Below are positions 33,755 through 42,491 of a stretch of 64,000 nt of DNA, in pieces. Every line of letters begins with the position of its first letter. The first letter of the stretch is position 1. Both the position numbers and the translations under genes were made by a program. This DNA comes from Stomorhina lunata (lineage: Eukaryota; Arthropoda; Insecta; Diptera; Rhiniidae). The notes under the pieces are model-generated. The model was not told the origin of the DNA and did no database searches. It saw only the letters and a program-made list of their open reading frames with translations. The DNA lies in contig OW121741.1 in the NCBI GenBank assembly GCA_933228675.1, positions 36,795,952 through 36,859,951 of the forward strand. Reading direction: 5' to 3'.

Positions 33755-33931
33755 ATGAATAAATTGCTTTTGACAATAATAATAACATTATTGATTTTGG
33801 CAACCATAGCATACTTATTAGTACTATGGATAAAAATAAGTATTATTAACGCAATTGATGACGGATTAATAAAAATAAATAAAATCATTCAGGAACAAAT
33901 TAATAACTTTTTACCAGAGACCGAATATTAA
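33755..33931 (+). CDS. Leader ORF B: 58-aa single-pass membrane protein
   Basis: ATG 33755 to TAA 33929-33931. Residues 4-28 are almost wholly hydrophobic (LLLTIIITLLILATIAYLL), followed by Trp and Lys, then a short polar tail (EQINNFLPETEY). It has the look of a small type II or III membrane protein. It starts one base after the stop of ORF A. No homologue is recognised. Confidence 0.55.
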   Translation: MNKLLLTIIITLLILATIAYLLVLWIKISIINAIDDGLIKINKIIQEQINNFLPETEY

Positions 33932-34182
33932 TACTTTTAAAACAATATTTTCATTTTTTAAATCCATAAAAAAACAATCATTGAAGTTTAAAAAATAATA
34001 AATATCCCTAAAGATTTTTAATTGTTCGAAAAATTTTGTATCGTTTTTCAATCCGATGAAAATAAAAAATAAAAAAATCGTTTGGGATATTTATCAGTTC
34101 AAAATTATTTTCATCTTTTTTCATCCGATGAAAAAAAAATTGATAGAAAATATTCAAATTTTATTTCTGTATTTGTCCTGGT

Positions 34183-34672
34183 TTCATTCATCATAATGTT
34201 CTTGCATAGATTAGGGGATTTCTCGCATGATTACCCCTTGGAGTAGTATATTCTATAATATTGTTTCTTTCCATGCTTAAAACATCGTGAGCGCTAAGTC
34301 GATGGGTGATGGGTCCAAAGACACAAGCCACGTTTGTATAGCGAGCCGTTCGATCCGAGACTGAGGCCCGCTTGCAGCCGCAACTAACATGTTAAGCAGA
34401 CGCTGCATTTTCGTACTTTACGAAGTACAATTATCTTAGACCCTTAGACCTTAAGATAACTCCCTGGCTCTAAGATAACTCCCTGACCTAGAATCCCACA
34501 CGGGTTGTTAACCGCATATAAAACTAGGTTGCTAAGGTTTCCGGGATGTACCACGAGAAGTTTAGAGTGGGAATTGGATACAGTTCTCACCTGGTAGCTA
34601 GAGACGCCAGGCAATTCTGCATCCTTCCATTCCCTATGCTCCACTGGGAGTCAAGAATGACAGAAGAAGAAG
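34183..34672 (+). mobile_element. LINE 3' end (490 bp) inserted in the leader
   Basis: Flanked by a 12-bp direct repeat ATTTGTCCTGGT at 34171-34182 and 34673-34684. The insert ends CCCTATGCTCCACTGGGAGT...GACAG(AAG)n, the same 3' end seen in three very short copies elsewhere in this window. No coding sequence is recognised, so this is a 3' untranslated region of a 5'-truncated LINE. Confidence 0.85.
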
Positions 34673-34963
34673 ATTTGTCCTGGTATAAAAAGTCTTTTGG
34701 ACGTTTTAATAACAATAAATTCAATTATTGTTGCAAATTTTATGTTGAAATGGTTTTGCGAGTCAAAGAAACCACCAATAGTTCCATTAGGACTATTAGG
34801 TTTAACTTCGATGTCCTAAAACATTGCAATTAATTGGAAACATTTTCATTCATTCATTGTTAAAAGTTTTATAATTTCAAAAATATTTTATTTTTCAAAG
34901 TCAAAACAGAAGTTCAAAAATAAAACAATCAATAAAATATTTTTCTGTTCGGATATTTATCGT

Positions 34964-35835
34964 CATGAAATAAATACTAAAGGAAGTGCCACTTCAAAAT
35001 TTTTGACTATAAAGAATATCTTTGAAGTTTGTATATTTTGTCAATATTACACAGAACGTTGCCACACTTGTAGATTATTTTATGGAAATTTGTAAACTAA
35101 AATGTGTAGTTTGAAAAAAATAAAAAAATAAAACTTAAAATAACTTATACTTTCAATAAATAGTCTAATAAAATTTGTAGTTTGTAGCTTTGTAGATGCT
35201 AAAAAACATAAGATCTCAATAATATCATTAAATTAAAAAAATATTTCGTGTGTGTTACTGAATAACGAATTACGGGCAAATTGCTGAGCCTTTCGAGACA
35301 ATATTTACAGCTTGTGCTCCTAAAAGTTTAGGGAAGGACTCGATGGACTTTAAAAACATGACATGAAAACACCCACTAGGTGCAATTTTGTGGATCTCAG
35401 TTTACGTACTTAGTTTTCCCAAACTCTACAAGTAAAGTAGAGGGGACTTCTTTCAGTCAAGGACATGTACTAGATTCAATTTTTAGACTAATTGAAAAAG
35501 ACCTACAGTTTGACGCTGGCTCCTAATAGCAAATAACTTAACACTCAATTACCAGTCGCTACCTGTATTAAAGACCTTATAGTCCACACAAAATCTTTAA
35601 CATTCCGATATAAAAGAATGGTTAAAGCCCTATGCTCACTGGGAGTCCAGGATAACAGGAAAAGAAAGTTAAAAAATATTAAAAATTACCAAACAATTTT
35701 GATACTTAAATGGGATTTTTTTGAAAAGTAAGGTAGCCTCATTTTTTGAGTAAACTTCAGATATTCTTTCTTGTCAAATGGTTAATGTTTACAAAATAAA
35801 AAGAAAGTGGCACTTCCTTTAATATTTATTTCATG
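34964..35835. mobile_element. P-element-like MITE (872 bp)
   Basis: 31-bp terminal inverted repeats starting CATGAAATAAATA and continuing to AAAGGAAGTGCCACTT, with one mismatch between ends, flanked by an 8-bp duplication TTTATCGT (34956-34963; 35836-35843). A CATGA start, 31-bp length and 8-bp duplication are the hallmarks of the P superfamily (the Drosophila P element has 31-bp repeats starting CATGATGAAATAACATAAGG). No transposase is encoded. A copy of the right 80 bp lies at 55938-56017. Confidence 0.85.
35627..35667 (+). mobile_element. 41-bp LINE tail insertion inside the P-like MITE
   Basis: GCCCTATGCTCACTGGGAGT...GGATAACAGGAAAAGAAA, flanked by GTTAAA (35621-35626; 35668-35673), with imperfect extension of the duplication to about 14 bp. 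Same 3' end as at 34183-34672. Confidence 0.7.
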
Positions 35836-36033
35836 TTTATCGTTCAAGATATTTAAAATTTTCATCATGAGGGATATTTATATTTCAAATATAAATCCCT
35901 CATTTTTATTCATCGATCGAAATGAAAATAAATTTTCATCGGCAATGATATTTATATTTGATTGATTTAAAAAATAAAACAAAATTCGGTCTCTGCTTTT
36001 TACGCACAAAAGATAACTTTTCATTTTGGTAAA

Positions 36034-36228
36034 ATGAATAGGATAAATGATTTGTGTAACAAACTCATAAGTTGGATAAAGAATTTATACCATAAAATCA
36101 TAGGTTGGATAATTTTTGCTATTTTGATAACTCCATTGATTATAATAACCATAATAATAGAATTAAAAATTGTAAAATTGATAAAATTAATAGTAAGAGA
36201 TATACGTAGAAATTTAAATTTACCATGA
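36034..36228 (+). CDS. Leader ORF C: 64-aa single-pass membrane protein overlapping gag
   Basis: ATG 36034 to TGA 36226-36228. A basic N-terminus is followed by a long hydrophobic segment (IIFAILITPLIIITIII, about residues 26-42) and a basic amphipathic C-terminal part (KLIKLIVRDIRRNL). The stop overlaps the gag start as ATGA at 36225-36228, an arrangement that allows termination-reinitiation. It is similar in design, though not clearly in sequence, to ORF B. Function unknown; a membrane-active or assembly role is only a guess. Confidence 0.6.
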   Translation: MNRINDLCNKLISWIKNLYHKIIGWIIFAILITPLIIITIIIELKIVKLIKLIVRDIRRNLNLP

Positions 36229-37430
36229 ATATTTTGAAGCCCTTGGAGCAAATAATTATAAATGCAAAGAAAACATTAAGTAGACCATACACTGTAGAAA
36301 CAATAGATGAGAAAATCTTAGAAGTCCAAAACATACGAAGGAATATTGAAGAACAATTGACTGACAAGACGGAAGAAGGGAATACAATATTAGAAAAATT
36401 AATTACATTAGAAAAGGAAGCTTTAGATTTATTAGAGCAACATAGGGAAAAGAAACAGAGTCAAATAAAAAACGTAATAATGGCGAATTTGGACATTAAT
36501 GAGTTATCCATTATCACAAAATTGATACCCAAATTTAGCGGTAAACCCAATGAACTAAATGATTTCGTTACAAATTTGGAAACAGTAACTTTGACTATTC
36601 CAGAAGAAAAAAGTGCATCTTTCTTCAGTTTTATATTCAAATCAAGAATAGAATTGCGAGTGCAAAACAGGTTGAAACAAACATCAGTGCCCACATCGAT
36701 AACAGAATTAATAGCAAGTTTAAAAGCAACCTATAAGCCATTAAAAACTTCAAATACCATATTAAATGAAATAAATCGCACCACTCAGAGAGATGGCAAC
36801 ATTTTAGGTTTCGCTAACAAAATAGAAAACCTCATAACTGAATTGAACGAGATACAAATATCTGAGGAGGGAGAAAGTTATAGATCCTCCATAATCAGCA
36901 CAAACAATAAAATAGCATTTAACGCGTTTATGAATGGACTGACAGATGCCCAGATTATAACAATAATTGACGCAAGTCAGGTCAAAACTTTCAATGAGGC
37001 AGTTAAAATTGCAGAACAAGTCACATCGCGAACAGCACAGAAACAAATATTTCACCAGAAAGTATCCAGCGGTCAAGGAACACACTACAGACAACAACAA
37101 AAATGCAGAAATTGTGGAGGCAGTCATGGTAGCAGATGCCCCGCGGAAGGCATGAAGTGCCACAATTGCAATAAATTAAACCACTATTCAAGGATGTGTC
37201 GTTTAAAACCACTACAAAACAACAACAATAATACGAGACACAACAATGGTCAACAAAATAATAGAACAAATAACAACAATCAAAGATATAACAACCCGAA
37301 CCAAAGAAATATTGTTCAAGGAAGATGGAATGTTAATAATAGAAGCCGTAATGTAAATCACATACAAGAGCAGGGAAACTCCACACCCCCGGAGGTAACA
37401 CAAATGGAACCTCCACAGAGAATATATTAG
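36225..37430 (+). CDS. Gag of mdg1/412-like element
   Basis: 401 codons, intact. Helical N-terminal part, then the retrotransposon Gag capsid-like core (IPKFSGKPNELNDFVTNLE about residues 105-125; ELRVQNRL; FANKIENLITELN). Two zinc knuckles near the C-terminus (CRNCGGSHGSRC and CHNCNKLNHYSRMC, about 292-325), then an asparagine-rich tail of 50-60 residues. It builds the virus-like particle and packages RNA. Pol is in the -1 frame and overlaps the last codons; a slippery heptamer lies at 37373. Confidence 0.93.
   Translation: MNILKPLEQIIINAKKTLSRPYTVETIDEKILEVQNIRRNIEEQLTDKTEEGNTILEKLITLEKEALDLLEQHREKKQSQIKNVIMANLDINELSIITKLIPKFSGKPNELNDFVTNLETVTLTIPEEKSASFFSFIFKSRIELRVQNRLKQTSVPTSITELIASLKATYKPLKTSNTILNEINRTTQRDGNILGFANKIENLITELNEIQISEEGESYRSSIISTNNKIAFNAFMNGLTDAQIITIIDASQVKTFNEAVKIAEQVTSRTAQKQIFHQKVSSGQGTHYRQQQKCRNCGGSHGSRCPAEGMKCHNCNKLNHYSRMCRLKPLQNNNNNTRHNNGQQNNRTNNNNQRYNNPNQRNIVQGRWNVNNRSRNVNHIQEQGNSTPPEVTQMEPPQRIY
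37373..37414 (+). promoter_or_regulatory. Candidate -1 ribosomal frameshift signal between gag and pol
   Basis: GGGAAAC at 37373-37379 is split in the gag frame as G GGA AAC, the X XXY YYZ form required for -1 slippage, and the -1 frame is the pol frame, open to 38945. An inverted repeat GGAGGT (37391-37396) with ACCTCC (37409-37414) can form a 6-bp stem 11 bases downstream. The same heptamer is used in the gag-pro junction of type D retroviruses. Confidence 0.75.
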
Positions 37431-40400
37431 AAACTAAAAGAATATATTGCGTATCTTCAAACCTGAGAAATTATGTAAAATTTAATATAGTAGACGAACC
37501 AAATGAACTTACATTTTTGATAGATACAGGAGCAGATGTTTCATTATGTAAAGCGGGATTTGTAACAAATCACGAACCAAACGAATATGATTATTGCAAT
37601 TTGACTGGTATCTCGGATAATGTCATAAAGTCCTTGGGGTCAACAAACATAAAGATAAAAACGAACAATGAAATTATTGAACACAAAATACAACTTGTTG
37701 AAAATAATTTTCCAATAAACACCGACGGAATCCTGGGAAGAGATTTTTTAACAACACATAGATGCAATATAGATTATGATAACTATGTACTTATGTTTAA
37801 CATAAATAACGAAAATATAACTATATATGATAACACTTTCAAAATTAATAAAATAACAATACCCCAGAGAACCGAGCTGATCTTACCCTTCAATATTGAA
37901 ATAGTTGAGGATTCAGTGGTTCTTAATAGAGAAATAATTAAAGGTGTATTTTTAGCGAACACAATAGTACCAAGAAAAGGAAATAAACACATAAGATTGC
38001 TAAATGTTGCGGACAAAGTAGCTACCATACAGCATTTAAAGGTAGAAACCATACCATTGAGAAATTACGAGATTTTTTCAACTAATAAACAAAATCACGA
38101 AGATTTGCATTCATCAGAAAGATTTGATAAATTACTAAGTAATTTTAACCTGAACGACTTAGATAAAGACAACAAAGAAGACCTCATAACAGTACTGAGA
38201 AAATACCAAAATGTATTCCACATAGAAGGAGAGCATCTAACCACTAATAATTTCTACAAACAAACAATAGAAACAAATGACAATAGTCCAGTATATATAA
38301 AAAACTATCGACTACCTCAAGCACAAACTGAAGAAATAAATACTCAAGTACAAAAATTGTTGCAAGAAAATATAATTGAACCATCTATTAGCCCATACAA
38401 CTCTCCACTTTTACTGGTGCCAAAAAAGGGACAAAAGGATTTAAAAAAATGGAGACTAGTTGTTGATTACAGAAAGCTAAATGACAAAATTATTAACGAC
38501 AAATTTCCATTAACCCGTTTAGATGATGTACTAGATAAATTGGGCAGAGCAAAGTATTTTTCAACTTTAGACATGACAAGTTCTTTTCACCAGATCGAAC
38601 TTGATCATCAATCCCGTCCATATACAACATTTTCAACGCCTAATGGACATTATCAATACACAAGATTACCATTTGGTTTAAAAATATCCTCAAATAGCTT
38701 TCAACGTATGTTAACGATAGCTTTGTCAGGTCTGGAATGTGAAGCTTTCTTATATGTTGACGACATAATAGTTTTTGGATGTAGTGTTAAACATCATAAT
38801 ACAAATCTTGTTAAAGTGCTCGATAGATTGCAACAATATAATTTGAAACTAAATGCAAATAAATGCTGCTTTTTAAAATCAGAAGTAATATATCTCGGAC
38901 ATTTAATAACACCGGAAGGAATAAAACCCGATCCAGAAAAATTTTAGGCAATAACAAAATATCCAGTACCAAAGAACTCAGACGACGTACGAAGGTTCGT
39001 AGCATTTTGCAACTATTATAGACGTTTTGTAAAGAATTTCGCAAACTTAACGAGTTGTCTAAATAGTCTGTTAAAGAGAAGTGCAAAATTTGTCTGGACA
39101 GAACAATGCCAAGCGGCATTTGAGACATTAAAAGAAAAACTAATAAGTCCACCAATTTTGCAATACCCAGATTTTGAAAAACCTTTCATTTTAACTACGG
39201 ATGCATCTAACATTGCGTTAGGAGCTGTATTGTCACAAGGGAAAATTGGACATGATAGACCAATATCCTTTGCAAGCCGTTTACTCAATAAACACGAGAA
39301 AAATAAACCGGTAATTGAAAAAGAATTACTCGCAATACATTGGGGTATACAATTTTTTAGACCATACCTTTATGGCAGAAGATTTATAATTATAACAGAC
39401 CACCGCCCACTTGTTGCATTGTTTTCACATAAGAATCCAAACTCGAGGTTGACTAGAATTCGTATAGAATTGTCGGACTACGATTTTGAGATAATATACA
39501 AAAAAGGAAGCAATAATACAAATGCAGACGCATTATCTAGGATACAACTAAACTCAGAGATGTTACAAACAATGATTCCCGTTATGGTTGATGAAACAGT
39601 AAAGAAATCGCTAGTAATAACCAGAAGCATGAAGAAAAGAATTATTCAAAATGAGGAAAATAACAAGAAAAACGAAAACAAGAGAAATGGATCCAAAGAA
39701 AATAAAGATGTAGTTTCTGAAGAGCCTGATCAACTCAAGATTTGGGACTGCACATCCATAAACGATATAAAACGTAATAGGAAATTGAAATTTGTACTAG
39801 AAAACGTAACAAAAGAAATGCATGTTGAAACTGATTCTGTTCTAAATGAAACGCGCGTCAGATGTAGCGATGATCCCTATTATTTAGATAATATGTTGGA
39901 GAAACTACCTTCTGTTTTGGGCAGAACAAATTGTGTAAAATTCGCACTAGAGAAAGGTGACGAAATATTTAAAAGAATAAACATAGAGAAATTTAAAACA
40001 AGAATTAATGAAAATAAAGAGAGTAATATCGCAATAATGTTGTATGATAATCCTCAAAGAATAATAGATGATATAAGAAAGCAAGAATTAATAGAAATCT
40101 ACCATAATACACCATGCGGAGGACATTTCGGAGTAAGAAAAACTTTAACCAAATTGAAACAAAAATACATATGGAAGGATATGTTCAAGATGGTAAAAAG
40201 GTTCGTTTTAGAATGTGATCGATGTCAGAGGAACAAACAAACAAGACACACCAGAGAACCTCTATGCATCACGGACACACCAAAAGATAGTTTTTCCACT
40301 GTAGTTATAGATACAGTTGGACCGTTACGACCTTCTGAAGACTATCGCTATATATTGACTATGCAATGCGAATTGACCAAATACATAATAGCTGCACCAA

Positions 40401-41092
40401 TGAAAACAAAGGAAGCCAAATCAATTGCAAAGTGTTTAACAGAAAATTTAATATTGAAGTATGGCATATTTAAGACACTAAAATCAGACAGAGGCACAGA
40501 GTTTGTAAATGACCTAATGAAAGAAATATGTACTTTGTTAAAAATAGAACACAAAATTTCAACACCCTATCATCATGAAACTTTGGGTACAGTAGAGAGA
40601 AATCATAGAGTATTAAATGAATACTTTTTGTCATTTGTAAATGATGATAATTGGAGTGATTGGATACCTTACTACACATTTGCCTATAACATAACACCTC
40701 ACGTAGATACAAATTATTCACCATTTGAATTGATTTTCGGTAAAATAACAGAAATTCCAGGTGAGAACATAATGACCGACCATAAAGTATATGATTTGGA
40801 CAATTACGCAAAAGAATTAAAAGTAAGACTAAAAAATTCATTAGAAAACGCTAGAAAAATGATAGAAGCAACAAAAAAGAATAGGATTTTAGAGTCATAT
40901 AAGAAAATGAATAGCATAGACCTTAATGTAGGAGACTTAGTGTTAATGAAATTAGAAAATAGGAGAAAAAACGAAGCACCTTATAATGGTCCTTATGAAA
41001 TAATCAACATAGATAATGTTAACGTAGAAATAAAAATAAATGGAAAAACAAAAATTGTACATAAAAATTTGTTAAAAAAGTATAAGAAATAA
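37380..41092 (+). pseudogene. Pol of mdg1/412-like element, one nonsense codon
   Basis: Protease FLIDTGADVSLC (near 37515), RT with VDYRKLND, LPFGLKISSNSFQ and YVDD (about 38750), then a TAG at 38945-38947 where glutamine (CAG) is expected. The same frame continues: RNase H (LTTDASNIALGAVLS near 39190; ITDHRPLV), integrase zinc site (HFGVRKT...CDRCQRNK, about 40120-40230), and DDE residues in VVIDTVGP, LKSDRGTEF and the E of GTVERNHR, ending at 41090-41092. Apart from this single change pol looks complete. No own start codon is needed if it is made by frameshifting. Confidence 0.93.
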
Positions 41093-41319
41093 AATATGCA
41101 TATAGCAAAAAAAAAATTGTAATAACATAAGAAAAATTATAATTATATACATAAAAATTATACATACATTAAATAATTAATATTTTGTTAAAACATTGTA
41201 TCAACCAGGCATGCGTATATAAACATAAATATGTATACATAAATATAAAAATTAAAATTTTGTAATAATTTTGTGAAATAAACAAAATAATATAAAAATT
41301 TTAATTGAAAGGTTGAGGG

Positions 41320-41732
41320 TGTAGTGTACCAGTGACACATTTTAATTGTAATATTATGACTACAATGATCAAAAGTCAATGATCCAGACAATCGCTAACA
41401 GAAGCTAATGAACTCACAAAACTAAATGAGTAAACAATCATACAAACAAATGTAAATGAATGTCTTAAGATGGGTCAGTATTTGATTTTGCTTGAAATTT
41501 AATAAAATAAACATTTTGTTATTAATCCGATACTCTAGAAATTATATTTGCTAGTGTATGGCAATCGATAAAACCATATTTTGGCAAGTCTGCAATTTTG
41601 AACTGTAAAATTGTTTAGATAAGCGTATAGAAATTCTCATTGTTAGCATATAAGCAAAAGATTTTTAATAAAGAAAGATTATTATTATTAAAACCAAAAA
41701 GCGGTTCACATCTTTTATTCAAATTCACTACA
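41320..41732 (+). repeat. 3' LTR of mdg1/412-like element
   Basis: 413 bp, apparently identical to the 5' LTR. The purine run GAAAGGTTGAGGG just upstream (41307-41319) is the polypurine tract. Confidence 0.95.
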
Positions 41733-42080
41733 AATTATTTAGGGTTTCTTAAAGGAGGACCCAAAAAAAACACGACCGTCTCTTAACAGAGAGAACATCC
41801 TGATGTGGCCCTTAATATCTACAAAGCATGTATAAGAACAAAAATTTAATATGCAATTACAACTTTTGATAATGCGCCAAGAACCATTCATAGTCAAATT
41901 AAAAGTTTTCAAAATGCGTCTTTAAGAAGATGTCTTGGATTAACTCCATCAACGGCCATATATGTAATATACAAAATGACTTCAAAGAACTTTTAAAAAT
42001 CAAACAATTTTTTCCAGATTTCTATAATACTATTATAAACGCTAGCAATCTGAATAATCTGCCTTTAATTCATATATAAG
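41733..42080 (+). pseudogene. LINE ORF2 C-terminal fragment
   Basis: SFQNASLRRCLGLTPSTAIYVIYKM (about 41907-41985) matches the C-terminal region of I/Nimbus-like LINE reverse transcriptases; surrounding sequence is degenerate and ends near an ATATATAAG. It may be the other end of the LINE whose ORF1 lies at 32041. Confidence 0.55.
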
Positions 42081-42491
42081 CTTAAGAAATAAAATAATCA
42101 AATAATATAGAGGATTCAAAATGATATAATATTGTTATATAATAAGAATTTTGAGTTTATTGTTTCAAAACAAAAATGTTAAATATGTACTTCAAAATGG
42201 ACTAGGTCCATTTAATAAATTTGTAATTTATTTTTTTTTTTAATTATAAAAACGTCAAAAGTGTAATGTTATTGTTAATTTTATAACAAAAAGAAAGACT
42301 ATGCTATGTCCGTTAATATGAGGCCCTATGCTCCACTGGGAGTCAAGGATAACAGTTAATATGCCATAGCATATCAAATAACTATGATATTTACTTATTT
42401 AAACCTTTTTAAATTAAGCCCTTATTGTTATATTTATTAATATTTAAAGTTATTAAAAATTTTATATTTCGACTTCTTTAGAAAACTTACG
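42081..42491. other. Non-coding stretch, probable 3' UTR side of the RhoGEF gene
   Basis: AT-rich, no gene. On the - strand the sequence after the RhoGEF stop reads TGA C GTAAGT, so a splice donor follows the stop by one base. A 34-bp LINE tail lies at 42321-42354. Confidence 0.4.
42321..42354 (+). mobile_element. 34-bp LINE tail insertion
   Basis: AGGCCCTATGCTCCACTGGG...GGATAACA, flanked by a perfect 9-bp duplication GTTAATATG (42312-42320; 42355-42363). Same LINE family as 34183-34672; only the last 34 bases were copied. Confidence 0.8.

Larger units (their letters stand above)
32817..41732 (+). mobile_element. mdg1/412-like Ty3/gypsy element with long leader
   Basis: LTRs of 413 bp (32817-33229 and 41320-41732), TGTAGTGTACC to TTCACTACA, appear identical by eye. 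A primer site follows, then a roughly 3-kb leader with three small ORFs and two inserted elements, gag, a frameshift signal and pol. One nonsense codon (38945) breaks pol. Flanks are AGTC and AATT, so no target duplication is seen. The long leader and separate gag and pol frames recall mdg1/412; the lineage call is inference. Confidence 0.93.

Noticed and set aside
34546..34833. 95-codon frame in the mdg1-like leader
   Set aside because: It runs from the inserted LINE tail across the duplication into leader sequence, so it is a chance fusion.
41188..41391. 67-codon - strand frame over the 3' LTR start
   Set aside because: Crosses the LTR boundary, has no family resemblance, and is expected by chance in AT-rich DNA.
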